Notes under the pieces: model-generated
Database searches by the model: none
Told to the model about the DNA's origin: nothing
What the model saw: the letters and a program-made list of their open reading frames with translations, nothing else
Position numbers and translations under genes: made by a program
Assembly (NCBI GenBank): GCA_900104565.1
Contig: LT629952.1
Coordinates: 372,001 to 436,000, forward strand
Reading direction: 5' to 3'
Source of the DNA: Ruminococcaceae bacterium Marseille-P2935
GTDB taxonomy: Bacteria > Bacillota > Clostridia > Oscillospirales > Ruminococcaceae
Length of the DNA: 64,000 nt
Part shown: positions 27,865-36,467 of the stretch, piece by piece
Position numbering within the stretch: the first letter of the stretch is position 1
Layout: every line of letters starts with the position of its first letter

Positions 27865-28938
27865 ATGGTGGTTCAGGACAGTGGCCGCTATGATCAAGCG
27901 GCATCTTACGTAAAAGGTGTACCGGGACAAGTTTTGCGGTATTTGTTATCTGCACAAAAATGTGAGGTTCAGGAGATTCGTTTATGGGTAGGCAAACCAC
28001 CTGCAGTATACCTGCGCAACCAGATATATTTTGTGGATAAGCAGTCCTGTTTAAGCACAAAACCAGTATTGGATGAGGCAATAATTGCACCTGTTGATTT
28101 ACTGGAAACATTTCGTAGCCTTTGTGGATATTCTGTACATACCCATCAGCAGGAAATTAGCAGCGGCTTTATTTCCATACCAGGCGGACACAGGGCTGGC
28201 ATTATTGGCACTGCAGTTTATGATAGCCAGGGGAAACTAACCAATATTCGAGACATTACTTCTATTAATATACGAGTTGCCCGAGAGATACAGGGGGCTG
28301 CTGCACCACTGATTCATCAGGTTCTTAAGCAAGGCCTGAGCAGTTTATTAATTGCAGGAGCACCAGGTACCGGAAAAACCACCCTTCTGCGTGATTTGGC
28401 CCGGCAATTATCCTCCGGAGAGTCAGGAGGCAAGCGATACAAGGTTGCAGTGATTGATGAACGTTCTGAGATTGGTGCGGTTTGTGCTGGAGTGGTTCAG
28501 AATGATTTAGGAGATTGCTGTGATGTTTTGAATGGCTATTCCAAAGGAGATGGAATACAGATCGCAGTACGAACACTTTCTCCAGACATTATTATTTGTG
28601 ATGAGTTGGGTGGCAGGGAAGAGATAGCTGCCATGATACAGGGCCTGAATGCTGGAGTACATGTGATAACAACTATCCACGCGTCCAGCGTTTCCGAAGT
28701 TTACCGCAAGCCCCAGGGAAAGCAGCTGATTGAAACCGGAGCATTCCAGTCAATTGTTGTGCTGAACAATCAAGGACGAATTGGAAACATTGGTGAAATA
28801 CATACCATAGGGGAACACAATGATAAGGTTATGCGGAATTATACTGATCTCGACCTGCTGTTTACTGGCAGGAATGAATATGTCTTGGAAGCTAACCAGT
28901 CGGGTGCACGAGTTGGAAGCAGCGCTGACAATGCTTAG
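27865..28938 (+). CDS. spoIIIAA: Stage III sporulation AAA ATPase SpoIIIAA
   Basis: 357 residues, about 45 longer than the usual protein. It is a secretion-type ATPase of the mother-cell to forespore channel. The N-terminal EIRLWVGKPPAVYL is typical, Walker A GAPGTGKTT is near residue 165, and Walker B with IIICDELGGREE and the TTIHA segment follow. AGGAGG is seven bases before the ATG. The frame runs 119 bases past the spoIIIAB start, so the last 40 residues (beginning about HNDKVMRNY) are probably an accidental extension after loss of the original stop. It leads the eight-gene spoIIIA operon. Confidence 0.95.
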   Translation: MVVQDSGRYDQAASYVKGVPGQVLRYLLSAQKCEVQEIRLWVGKPPAVYLRNQIYFVDKQSCLSTKPVLDEAIIAPVDLLETFRSLCGYSVHTHQQEISSGFISIPGGHRAGIIGTAVYDSQGKLTNIRDITSINIRVAREIQGAAAPLIHQVLKQGLSSLLIAGAPGTGKTTLLRDLARQLSSGESGGKRYKVAVIDERSEIGAVCAGVVQNDLGDCCDVLNGYSKGDGIQIAVRTLSPDIIICDELGGREEIAAMIQGLNAGVHVITTIHASSVSEVYRKPQGKQLIETGAFQSIVVLNNQGRIGNIGEIHTIGEHNDKVMRNYTDLDLLFTGRNEYVLEANQSGARVGSSADNA

Positions 28939-29326
28939 TTATTTGGAGAACGAACTGCGGTATACTATGGCGCCGGTGCAGGTGTTGCTGGAGCATATTG
29001 CGGCTTATGAAGAGCTGCAGTGCTTGCCATTTTTGCAAGAATGTGTCATGAGCTTGCGCAGAGGAGCACCGTTTCGACAAAGCTGGGAGCAGTCGATTAT
29101 GCAGGTGAAATTAGCACTGGAAGATACGGACCGTACACAGCTGTGCACCTTAGGGCAGGTGATTGGAATGGCCGACTTGGAAAGCCAGCTGCATAGTATT
29201 TCAAACTGTAGAATTCTTTTGCAGAACCGTCTGGAAACGGCTCGTGATAATAAAGCGAAGCTTGGAAAACTATATCAGACAATAGGTGCGTTGGGGGCTG
29301 CAATTGTATTTATTGTATTGCTGTAG
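28820..29326 (+). CDS. spoIIIAB: Stage III sporulation protein SpoIIIAB
   Basis: 168 residues. The N-terminus has a short hydrophobic stretch (LCGIILISTCCLLAG), followed by the helical SpoIIIAB domain with ALTMLSYLENELRYTMAPV and LCTLGQVIGMADLESQL. A C-terminal hydrophobic segment ends the protein. The architecture resembles type II secretion GspF-like proteins, as known for this family. AGGGGA lies five to six bases before the ATG. The first 119 bases overlap the end of spoIIIAA in another frame. Confidence 0.93.
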   Translation: MIRLCGIILISTCCLLAGMNMSWKLTSRVHELEAALTMLSYLENELRYTMAPVQVLLEHIAAYEELQCLPFLQECVMSLRRGAPFRQSWEQSIMQVKLALEDTDRTQLCTLGQVIGMADLESQLHSISNCRILLQNRLETARDNKAKLGKLYQTIGALGAAIVFIVLL

Positions 29327-29343
29327 ACGGGGAGGAAAAAAGG

Positions 29344-29538
29344 ATGGATGTAGACTTAATCTTTCGAATTGCTGCCATTGGCATTATTGTATCGGTACTC
29401 TACCAGGTGCTGCTGCGCTCAGGACGGGAAGAACAGGCGATGATGACCTCACTTGCAGGCCTGATTGTCGTTTTAATGATTATTATCAACGAAATTAGCG
29501 GTTTGTTTGAAACCATTAAAGGAATATTTGGGCTATAA
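29344..29538 (+). CDS. spoIIIAC: Stage III sporulation protein SpoIIIAC
   Basis: 64 residues with two hydrophobic segments (LIFRIAAIGIIVSVLYQVLL and MTSLAGLIVVLMIIINEI) joined by a short polar loop with GREEQAM. Size and pattern match SpoIIIAC. GGGGAGG precedes the ATG. It is followed two bases later by spoIIIAD. Confidence 0.93.
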   Translation: MDVDLIFRIAAIGIIVSVLYQVLLRSGREEQAMMTSLAGLIVVLMIIINEISGLFETIKGIFGL

Positions 29539-29540
29539 CT

Positions 29541-29930
29541 ATGGATATGGTACAAATTGTAGGTGCCGGGGTAGTAGCAGCTATTCTTTCGGTGGTGATC
29601 AAACAGTACAAGCCTGAATACTCCATGATGATTTCATTGGCGGCAGGGGTGCTTATTATAGCCGTAATAGCTTTGAATGCAGCCCCAATTTTTGAACAAA
29701 TCGGAACCATTCTTTCCTCTACTGATATGCCCTCGGAATATATTGAGATTTTGTTAAAATCATTGGGAATATGCTATCTTACACAAATTGCCTGTGACAC
29801 CTGCAAAGATGCAGGGGAATCGGCCATTGCAACCAAAATAGAAATCGCGGGGAAAATAGGAATTCTGATGATTAGTCTTCCGCTGTTTCAGCAGGTACTC
29901 ACAATTGTGATGACGCTGTTAAATACATAG
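29541..29930 (+). CDS. spoIIIAD: Stage III sporulation protein SpoIIIAD
   Basis: 129 residues with four hydrophobic segments. The first half resembles SpoIIIAC (VGAGVVAAILSVVIKQYKPEYSMMISLAAGVLI), and the second contains YIEILLKSLGICYLTQIACDTCKDAGES, typical of SpoIIIAD. It is a membrane part of the feeding-tube channel between mother cell and forespore. It follows spoIIIAC by two bases. Confidence 0.94.
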   Translation: MDMVQIVGAGVVAAILSVVIKQYKPEYSMMISLAAGVLIIAVIALNAAPIFEQIGTILSSTDMPSEYIEILLKSLGICYLTQIACDTCKDAGESAIATKIEIAGKIGILMISLPLFQQVLTIVMTLLNT

Positions 29931-29941
29931 AGGAAAAGCAG

Positions 29942-31087
29942 ATGAAAAAGATTGTAAAAATACTGGCACTTTTACTGCTGATTGCCCTATTTAATTCCGT
30001 AACAGCATATGGAAAAGAAAATGGCTTTGATTTTTCGCTGGAAGAACAATTGGATATTATTGGCGCAGACCAACTGGAAGATAAAGTAAGTGATGAAGCA
30101 AACGAAATTTTGCAGCAGATGGATCTGCAGCACATTGATATTGGAAAGCTTTTATCATTAACACCAGGACAATTTTTAGAGGTAATAAAAGGACTTTTCT
30201 TAAAAGAACTGTATAAGCCAGTTCGTACTTTGTGCACCATTGCTGCAGTCATTTTATTATGTGCACTGCTGAATGGTTTGCAGGATTCTTTTCAAAACAC
30301 GGGAATTAACTCCGTTTGCTCTATGGTCGGGGTAGTCTGTATTGTAACTGCTATTTCTAACCCGATTATAGAGTGTATACGTCAAGTATCGCAGTCCATA
30401 CAAGTTTCCGGTGACTTCATGATCAGTTTTATTCCATTATTTTCAGGGATTGTTACAGCAAGCGGTCAGCCTGTGACAGCAACTACCTACAGCATGTTCC
30501 TCTTTGGGGCATGTCAGGCTGTTTCCAGGGTGGTGACGACGGTTCTGGTGCCGCTGCTGATTATTTATTTCGTCTTTTGCTTAGTCGGGTCCATCCTGTC
30601 AAACTTGGATATTCAGGCAGCTGCCTCAACAGTGAAAGCAGTGGTAACCTGGTCACTTACTTTTTTAGTTACATTATTTGTAGGCCTATTGTCCATACAA
30701 ACCATGGTTTCGGCAGGTGCGGATTCCGCAACGCTGAAGGCTTCAAAATTTTTGATGGGAAGTTTTATACCAGTTATAGGCAATGCCCTGTCAGATGCAT
30801 TTACTGCTGCACAAGGGTGTTTAAAGCTTTTAAAAACTGCCGTAGGCGGCTATGGAATATTGGTTGCCCTGTTCACTTTTTTACCAATCTTTTTCCAGGT
30901 TGTCATATGGAATTTAACTTGTAAAATATGCTCTGTATTGGCAGATATGATGCGCTGCAAAGAAGTTGGCGGGGTATTGAAGGCTGCATCATTTACTTTA
31001 AACATTCTGCTTTCTGTTGTCGTATGTTTTGCGCTGTTGCTGATTGTAACGACCACAATTATTTTAACGGTTGGGATGGGATATTGA
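29942..31087 (+). CDS. spoIIIAE: Stage III sporulation protein SpoIIIAE
   Basis: 381 residues. A signal-like hydrophobic N-terminus (IVKILALLLLIALFNSVTAYG) is followed by a charged region of about 80 residues and then seven or so hydrophobic segments. Typical stretches are SGDFMISFIPLFSGIVTASGQPVTATTYSMFLF and WSLTFLVTLFVGLLSIQTMVSAGADSATLKASKFLMGSFIPVIG. It is the polytopic transporter-like subunit of the channel. Its TGA overlaps the ATG of spoIIIAF. Confidence 0.95.
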   Translation: MKKIVKILALLLLIALFNSVTAYGKENGFDFSLEEQLDIIGADQLEDKVSDEANEILQQMDLQHIDIGKLLSLTPGQFLEVIKGLFLKELYKPVRTLCTIAAVILLCALLNGLQDSFQNTGINSVCSMVGVVCIVTAISNPIIECIRQVSQSIQVSGDFMISFIPLFSGIVTASGQPVTATTYSMFLFGACQAVSRVVTTVLVPLLIIYFVFCLVGSILSNLDIQAAASTVKAVVTWSLTFLVTLFVGLLSIQTMVSAGADSATLKASKFLMGSFIPVIGNALSDAFTAAQGCLKLLKTAVGGYGILVALFTFLPIFFQVVIWNLTCKICSVLADMMRCKEVGGVLKAASFTLNILLSVVVCFALLLIVTTTIILTVGMGY

Positions 31088-31590
31088 TGGACGGTTTAAA
31101 AAGCTGGGCATTGGCTGTTTGTGCAGCCGCGGTGGCTGGTGGCTTGGTACAGTTGCTGGCCCCAAACCCCAGTAGTGGGAGAATATTAAAAGTGGTAGTC
31201 AGCATCTTTTTTTTGTGTGTCCTCATTTCCCCGCTTCTTGGGGGAGTATCGTTAGATATGGATTTTTCCGTTTTAGATTATCAGCCGGAACAAACCCAGG
31301 AAATTGCACAGCGTCTGGAAGACTCAATGGACAGTATGGTGATAAACAATGCAACGGAACAATTAAAGCAGGCAATCACCAGTTGTCTTTCGGCTTATCA
31401 GGTAGAAAACGGAAAAATTACAATAATCGTTAATACAAACGAAAATGGCAGCATATCTATTAATGAGATTGAGATTATCCTGCCAAAACAGTATGAATCA
31501 CAGCATCAAGAGCTCGTATTGGCATTGCAAAACGAGCTTGGTTTAACGCCGAAGATTCAGTATGACAGTGAGGATGAAATCAATGGGTAG
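31087..31590 (+). CDS. spoIIIAF: Stage III sporulation protein SpoIIIAF
   Basis: 167 residues from the ATG at 31087 that overlaps the spoIIIAE stop. Two hydrophobic segments lie at about residues 6-24 and 33-53 (ILKVVVSIFFLCVLISPLLGG). A soluble ring-building domain follows, with IVNTNENGSISINEIEIILP. It matches SpoIIIAF in size and layout. The stop overlaps the start of spoIIIAG. Confidence 0.92.
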   Translation: MDGLKSWALAVCAAAVAGGLVQLLAPNPSSGRILKVVVSIFFLCVLISPLLGGVSLDMDFSVLDYQPEQTQEIAQRLEDSMDSMVINNATEQLKQAITSCLSAYQVENGKITIIVNTNENGSISINEIEIILPKQYESQHQELVLALQNELGLTPKIQYDSEDEING

Positions 31591-32167
31591 CTATGTATTG
31601 GGATTTTGGAAAAAATTAAAGGGAATGTTTCAAGGAGATAAAAAGGTAACTGCCATTGTGGTTTTAGGTGTAATTGGAATTGTGCTGATTGCATCCTCCA
31701 GTTTTTTTTCCAAAAATGAAAAAAACAAACAGCAGCAGACGAGTGAAACTGGTGCAAATCTTAGCAATGACGAATATGCCGCTGCAGTAGAAAAGAAGCT
31801 GACAGAAATTCTTGGCAGTATAGAAGGAGTTGGTGATGTAAAGGTAATGGTAACGGTGGAATCTTCGGCGGAATATGTTTATGCCAAAGAAGAGAAAACC
31901 ACCACTGACTCAACAAAGGATTATGATGGGGAAACAGCTAAAAAATTCCAGGAGAAAAACAGTACGGATCAAACTTATCTCTTGGTGGATTCCCCCACCG
32001 GAAAAAGGCAAGCGCTTCTGGTTTCGGTGGTGGAGCCTAAGATACAGGGTGTTATTGTTGCCTGCCAGGGTGCAGATAACAAAATTGTAGAGGAAAAGGT
32101 AGTTCGTGCGGTCACAACCGCTTTTCATATTAATTCAAATCGTGTCTGCATTGCCAGATTGGCATAA
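31583..32167 (+). CDS. spoIIIAG: Stage III sporulation protein SpoIIIAG
   Basis: 194 residues from ATG 31583 (MGSYVLGFWKK), with GAGG nine bases upstream. One membrane segment at about residues 27-45 is followed by the ring-forming domain. That domain has YAAAVEKKLTEILGSIEGVGDVKVMVTVESS, then ...GKRQALLVSVVEPKIQGVIVACQGADN and a C-terminal VVRAVTTAFHINSNRVCIARL. SpoIIIAG forms a large ring in the intermembrane space. The start overlaps spoIIIAF. Confidence 0.95.
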   Translation: MGSYVLGFWKKLKGMFQGDKKVTAIVVLGVIGIVLIASSSFFSKNEKNKQQQTSETGANLSNDEYAAAVEKKLTEILGSIEGVGDVKVMVTVESSAEYVYAKEEKTTTDSTKDYDGETAKKFQEKNSTDQTYLLVDSPTGKRQALLVSVVEPKIQGVIVACQGADNKIVEEKVVRAVTTAFHINSNRVCIARLA

Positions 32168-32190
32168 TAGAATTCAAGGAGGAAATTTTG

Positions 32191-32733
32191 ATGAAGATGA
32201 ACATGATAATTGGAAAAAAACAAATCATTCTGGCGGCGCTGGTTTTGGCTCTGGGCGCAGCTGTTTATCTGAACTGGACGTTCAGCAACAATGGCGGCGA
32301 CTTAAAGCTTACCGGAGCGGCAGAGGGCGATAAAAATTACGGAGATTCTCAATTTGTAAGTGAGCTGAAAGATGAAGAAGACGGTGAAAGCTATTTTGCC
32401 GAGGCTAAACTTTCTCGCCAACGTTCCCGCGATGAAGCGGTAGAGACATTAGCGGAGATGCTGCAGGACGCCAATCTTGACACTGCCACCAAAGCTGAAC
32501 TGGCTTTAAAAGCAACCGAGCTTGCCAAATCTATTGAAACAGAAGGCAAAATAGAAAACCTCATTAAAGCAAAAGGGTTCCAGGACTGCATGGTTTATTA
32601 CGATACCGAAAAAGTTGATGTTATTGTAAAATCTGAAGGCCTTTTGCTCAACGAAGTTGCTCAGATGAAAGATATTATTTTAGAAGAAACCAGCATTCCG
32701 GCAGAAAATATTAAAATAATTGAAACGAAATAG
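32191..32733 (+). CDS. spoIIIAH: Stage III sporulation protein SpoIIIAH
   Basis: 180 residues from ATG 32191, with AAGGAGG eight bases upstream. One membrane segment (QIILAALVLALGAAVYLNW) is followed by a charged linker and the YscJ/FliF-like domain. That domain has YFAEAKLSRQRSRDEAVETL and IENLIKAKGFQDCMVYYDTEKVDVIVKSEGL. It is the mother-cell protein that pairs with forespore SpoIIQ across the septum. It is the last gene of the operon. Confidence 0.95.
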   Translation: MKMNMIIGKKQIILAALVLALGAAVYLNWTFSNNGGDLKLTGAAEGDKNYGDSQFVSELKDEEDGESYFAEAKLSRQRSRDEAVETLAEMLQDANLDTATKAELALKATELAKSIETEGKIENLIKAKGFQDCMVYYDTEKVDVIVKSEGLLLNEVAQMKDIILEETSIPAENIKIIETK

Positions 32734-32748
32734 TTGTGAGCCGTTGTT

Positions 32749-32788
32749 TTTATGGTATAATAACTCATAGCAGTGATTATACCATAAA
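32749..32788 (+). terminator. Inverted repeat after spoIIIAH
   Basis: TTTATGGTATAAT (32749-32761) and ATTATACCATAAA (32776-32788) are exact complements with a 14-base loop. It is AT-rich with no T-run. It may end the spoIIIA transcript or bind a regulator. Confidence 0.45.
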
Positions 32789-32835
32789 CACATAGTGAAA
32801 ATGGAATAATGGGCCGGCGCTGTGTGTCGGGCCAT

Positions 32836-32874
32836 AAAAAGTACTATAACTGCTTTACGGTTATATACTTTTAT
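32836..32874 (+). other. Second hairpin before the Asp23 gene
   Basis: AAAAGTA and TATAAC pair in order with GTTATA and TACTTTT around a short centre, with one bulged base, followed by a T-rich tract. It is a likely terminator for the spoIIIA operon. Positions 32734-33031 hold no gene. Confidence 0.45.
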
Positions 32875-33031
32875 GCGTAGGAAAAACTGCATCTAGTTTT
32901 TTAATACGTATTATGCCATAATATAAATATGTGTGTGGCGTAGTGAACATAGAACATTTGCCCAAATCACTTTATTTCGCTTATGCAGTAACCGGCGGAA
33001 TAAATTTGAGGGCAGAAGGAGGCTCAAAGCT

Positions 33032-33397
33032 ATGGATAATATTGAAACCAGGCAGCCTGGCGGTAGTTTGAGAATTTCACAGGATGTTATTGCAACAATT
33101 GCTGGTTCTGTGGTTACAGAGATTCCCGGGGTTGCCTCATTAGCGTCAGGCAATGTGAACTTAAAGGGTTTGCTAAAAAAGCAGTCTTTTAAACCCATTA
33201 CAATTGAAATTAGCGATGATGTAGCCACGATTGAGGTTCATGTCAATCTAAAATCAGGGGCTAAAATTCCGGAGGTTGCCAGTGCTATGCAGCAAGCAAT
33301 TAAAGAGGCCGTTCAAAACATGACCGGAATTGCTGTTGCAAGAGTAAATGTAACCATTGCCGGAATTGTTTTTGACCAAGCACAGCCTGAACTTTAA
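33032..33397 (+). CDS. Asp23/Gls24 family envelope stress protein
   Basis: 121 residues from ATG 33032, with AAGGAGG seven or so bases upstream. The family pattern is complete: LRISQDVIATIAGSVVTEIPGVASL near the start, VATIEVHVNLKSGAKIPEVASAMQQAIKEAVQNMTGI in the middle, and VNVTIAGIVF at the end. Asp23-like proteins lie at the membrane or in the cytoplasm and take part in envelope homeostasis. The position just before nusB is common in Firmicutes. Confidence 0.94.
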   Translation: MDNIETRQPGGSLRISQDVIATIAGSVVTEIPGVASLASGNVNLKGLLKKQSFKPITIEISDDVATIEVHVNLKSGAKIPEVASAMQQAIKEAVQNMTGIAVARVNVTIAGIVFDQAQPEL

Positions 33398-33401
33398 AAT
33401 T

Positions 33402-33430
33402 AGCCCTCCTGATTTTTAGGAGGGCTGTTT
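33402..33430 (+). terminator. Terminator after the Asp23 gene
   Basis: AGCCCTCCT pairs with AGGAGGGCT around a 7-base loop, followed by GTTTTGCT. Confidence 0.85.
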
Positions 33431-33479
33431 TGCTATGCTAAATGAATATAACAAAAAATATGCACGGAGCATAAAACTC

Positions 33480-33600
33480 CAATATGCATACCGGGACGGT
33501 GCCTGCCTTCCCCTGCAGTGGGCAGGCAAGGCCCCAGGAGGGGCAGACAAAATACAGAATTTCTGCAAAGTTTTGTATTTCCTTATTATGCGTTTTGGTT
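33480..33600. other. Possible structured non-coding segment before nusB
   Basis: Three neighbouring inverted repeats occur in about 110 bases: GCCTGCC...GGCAGGC, GCCCC AGGA GGGGC, and AAATACA...TGTATTT. The first two are GC-rich against an AT-rich background. No open frame has a ribosome site. It could be a leader element or small RNA. No known family is recognised. Confidence 0.4.
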
Positions 33601-33659
33601 CATAAAGTTTTTGCACCTTAAAATTTTAAGATGGAAAGATACACAGGTGGGATGTAAAA

Positions 33660-34079
33660 ATGAAAAGAAGAGAAGCAAGAGAGCAAGCGTTTGTACTGGT
33701 GTTTGAACGTAGTTTTAAAGAAGAAACTTTAGACAGTATTATCGAGGAAGCGGTTGAAGGTAGAAACCTGGAAATAGACAGCTTTGCCAGGGGATTGGCA
33801 TCCTGTGTGTATGAACACATTATTCAGCTAGATGCAGTAATTGAGCAATATTCGCATAAATGGAATGTAAACCGACTATCTCGGGTTGTCCTTTCGATTC
33901 TGCGGCTGGCGGTTTGCGAAATTTTATATTTTGAAGAAATTCCTGCAAGTGTTTCCATCAATGAGGCGGTAGAGCTGGCAAAAAAATATGCCGATGAGGA
34001 AGCTGGCTCGTATGTAAATGGTTTTCTGGGCGGTTTTGTTCGAGACCAAGAGCAGGCATCTGCCCCTGCAAAGGAATAA
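33660..34079 (+). CDS. nusB: Transcription antitermination factor NusB
   Basis: 139 residues, all helical. The family start KRREAREQAFVLVFERSF is present. LDAVIEQYSHKWNVNRLSRVVLSILRLAVCEILYFEEIPASVSINEAVELAKKYADEEAGSYVNGFLGG follows in short order, the diagnostic C-terminal half of NusB. It binds boxA RNA with S10 during rRNA antitermination. It leads a long run of closely spaced genes that continues to recN. Confidence 0.95.
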   Translation: MKRREAREQAFVLVFERSFKEETLDSIIEEAVEGRNLEIDSFARGLASCVYEHIIQLDAVIEQYSHKWNVNRLSRVVLSILRLAVCEILYFEEIPASVSINEAVELAKKYADEEAGSYVNGFLGGFVRDQEQASAPAKE

Positions 34080-34081
34080 CA

Positions 34082-35032
34082 ATGATGAGGGCATTTCTTG
34101 GAATTGATACCAGCAACTATACAACTTCAGCGGCTCTTTATTTGGCAGCAGAAAATTTGGTTATACAGAAGAAACAGTTGTTACCCGTACGGGATGGAAG
34201 CATAGGGCTCCGACAGGGTGACGCTGTTTTTCATCATGTCCAGCAGCTTGGAAATTTAATCTCCAGCTTGCGCAGAGAATGCGGCGCTCCAATTGCTGCA
34301 GTTGGGGTGTCAGTAAAACCACGAAACATAGAAGGTTCTTATATGCCTTGTTTTTTGGTAGGAAAAATGGCGGCACAAACAATTGGTGCTGCGCTGCAGG
34401 TACCGGTATTGGAATTTTCCCATCAGGACGGTCATATAATGGCAGCTTTGTACGGGGCGGAAGTGATGCAGTGGGCAAACAAAGAGTTTATTGGGTTTCA
34501 TTTTTCTGGGGGTACCTCGGAATGCTTATGGGTACGTCACGGGATAGAGAAGCCGTTTGATATTAGGTTAGAAGCGACCTCCCTAGATTTAAAGGCAGGA
34601 CAAGCTATTGACCGTATTGGAGTAAGGATGGGGCTGCCATTTCCAGCTGGGCGCTATATTGAGAATTTTGCTTTGCAGAGCAGCCGCACCTTTAAAATCA
34701 GGCCTGCTTTTAAGGGGGAAAACTGCTGTTTTTCGGGATTGGAAAATCAGTGTACAGCTATGTTGGAACGCGGTGAGTCTAAGGAAGATACTGCCAAATT
34801 CTGTTTAGATTATATTGGTGCAGTGGTAGATAAAATGACATCAGACGCTTTAAAACGCCATCCTGGTGCCAATGTTTTATATGCGGGCGGTGTCATGAGT
34901 AATTCATTACTTCGTAAAAAGCTTAAACAGCAGTACAACGGGTATTTTGCACCGCCGGAATTTTCTGCAGACAATGCAGCTGGCGTTGCTATTTTAGCAG
35001 CGAGTCAGAGCAGGGAAAAATGGAGGATATAG
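34082..35032 (+). CDS. TsaD/Kae1-like ASKHA-fold paralogue
   Basis: 316 residues. The N-terminus FLGIDTSNYTTSAALY is the ASKHA phosphate loop seen in TsaD. The metal-binding HxxxH of the family is present as EFSHQDGHIMAAL near residues 114-118. A second nucleotide motif FSGGTSECLW near 165 and a C-terminal LYAGGVMSNSLLRKKL complete the fold. True TsaD makes the t6A base of tRNA with TsaB and TsaE. This clostridial paralogue beside xseA is shorter and diverged, and its role is not established. It starts two bases after nusB and overlaps the region before xseA. Confidence 0.78.
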   Translation: MMRAFLGIDTSNYTTSAALYLAAENLVIQKKQLLPVRDGSIGLRQGDAVFHHVQQLGNLISSLRRECGAPIAAVGVSVKPRNIEGSYMPCFLVGKMAAQTIGAALQVPVLEFSHQDGHIMAALYGAEVMQWANKEFIGFHFSGGTSECLWVRHGIEKPFDIRLEATSLDLKAGQAIDRIGVRMGLPFPAGRYIENFALQSSRTFKIRPAFKGENCCFSGLENQCTAMLERGESKEDTAKFCLDYIGAVVDKMTSDALKRHPGANVLYAGGVMSNSLLRKKLKQQYNGYFAPPEFSADNAAGVAILAASQSREKWRI

Positions 35033-35034
35033 CT

Positions 35035-36249
35035 ATGCAGTTTCAGGTACTTACGATTTCCCAGCTTAACCGGTATATTAAATCAGTATTTGATTCAGAT
35101 GAAAAACTTGCTCTGCTTTTTATAGAGGGGGAAATCTCTAATTTTGCCCATCACTATAAGACAGGGCATTATTATTTTACTTTAAAAGACGACTCTGCTT
35201 CCATAAAGGCGGTTATGTTTAAAAGTTATGCGCAGGAACTGCCTTTTGAACCACAAAACGGTATGCGCGTTTTGGTAAAGTGCAATGTATCGGTTTACGA
35301 GAGAGACGGCATCTACCAGCTATATGTTTACGATATGCAGCCCAGCGGGAAGGGAGCTTATCAAGTAGCGTTAGAACAGCTTAAGGCACGCCTTTCCAAG
35401 GAAGGACTTTTTGATTTGGCACATAAAAAGCCGATCCCACCTCTGCCTCAAACGATAGGTGTGATTACCTCGGAATCTGGAGCCGCCTTTCAGGATATCA
35501 AAAATGTTTTAACCCGCCGTTACCCACTTATTAAAATTATATTTTGCCCAGCAATCGTACAAGGGGAAAAAGCAGCTCCTTCATTAACTGCTGCCGTTCA
35601 ATTTTTAAACAAAAACGGACTTTGCGATCTTATTATTATTGGACGCGGTGGTGGTTCAGCTGAGGATTTGTGGGCTTTTAACGATGAAAAATTAGCGCGC
35701 GCAATCTTTACTTCTGTAATTCCTGTCATTTCTGCGGTAGGACACGAAGTAGATTACACCATTTGTGATTTTGTGGCCGACCTGCGGGCTCCTACTCCTT
35801 CTGCAGCGGCTGAATTAGCGGTACCTGATCAGCGTGAACTATTGGGTAGGGTGCAGGAAATGCAAAACAACCTATCTTTGAAGTTGAAACAGAAAATTTA
35901 TCAGCAAAATGAGCGTTTAAATTTACTGGAATCGGTAAAATCTTTCTATAGTCCATGGAAGCTCATGAAAGAAAATGGACAAAAGCTTGATTTTTTGATA
36001 AAATCATTAAAGGATATATGCGCACAAAGCAACCTTTGCAGGGCGGAACGGATTGATCATGCTGTGCAAATACTTGATACCTTAAATCCCGCCGGTATTT
36101 TAAGGCGGGGGTATTCAATTACTATGAAAGAGAAACAAATTGTTGAATCGGTGCGGGCATTAAGCCCTGGAGATAAAATACAGACAAAATTGGCAGATGG
36201 TATGATAAGTTCTGTGGTTGAAGAAGTGAAACAGGGAGGGGCCGTATGA
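35035..36249 (+). CDS. xseA: Exodeoxyribonuclease VII large subunit
   Basis: 404 residues from ATG 35035, with GGAGG about eight bases upstream. The N-terminal OB fold has LTISQLNRYIKSVFDSDEKLALLFIEGEISNF. The catalytic core has PIPPLPQTIGVITSESGAAFQDIKNVL, then IIIGRGGGSAEDLWAFNDEKLARAI and SAVGHEVDYTICDFVADLRAPTPSAAAE. A coiled-coil region follows. ExoVII degrades single-stranded DNA in repair. The start overlaps the TsaD-like gene slightly upstream, and its stop overlaps xseB. Confidence 0.96.
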   Translation: MQFQVLTISQLNRYIKSVFDSDEKLALLFIEGEISNFAHHYKTGHYYFTLKDDSASIKAVMFKSYAQELPFEPQNGMRVLVKCNVSVYERDGIYQLYVYDMQPSGKGAYQVALEQLKARLSKEGLFDLAHKKPIPPLPQTIGVITSESGAAFQDIKNVLTRRYPLIKIIFCPAIVQGEKAAPSLTAAVQFLNKNGLCDLIIIGRGGGSAEDLWAFNDEKLARAIFTSVIPVISAVGHEVDYTICDFVADLRAPTPSAAAELAVPDQRELLGRVQEMQNNLSLKLKQKIYQQNERLNLLESVKSFYSPWKLMKENGQKLDFLIKSLKDICAQSNLCRAERIDHAVQILDTLNPAGILRRGYSITMKEKQIVESVRALSPGDKIQTKLADGMISSVVEEVKQGGAV

Positions 36250-36467
36250 AAACAGAAGCTATGACCTTTGAAGAGGCGATGCAGCGTCTGGAGGAAATTG
36301 TTGATCAAATGCAGCGTTCTGATGCCACCCTTGAAGAGTCACTGCAGCTTTATACAGAAGGAACAAAATTAGCTAAATACTGTAAAGACAGGCTAAAAAA
36401 AGCCCAGCTCACCATTGAAAAACTAACACCAGATGCTATGTTAGAGGATGAAAAAGATGGGGAATGA
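36246..36467 (+). CDS. xseB: Exodeoxyribonuclease VII small subunit
   Basis: 73 residues. It has the single-domain XseB pattern MTFEEAMQRLEEIVDQMQRSDATLEESLQLYTEGTKLAKYC, with an acidic C-terminus. It associates with the XseA coiled-coil. The ATG overlaps the xseA stop (ATGA), and the gene end overlaps ispA by 11 bases. Confidence 0.95.
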   Translation: MKTEAMTFEEAMQRLEEIVDQMQRSDATLEESLQLYTEGTKLAKYCKDRLKKAQLTIEKLTPDAMLEDEKDGE

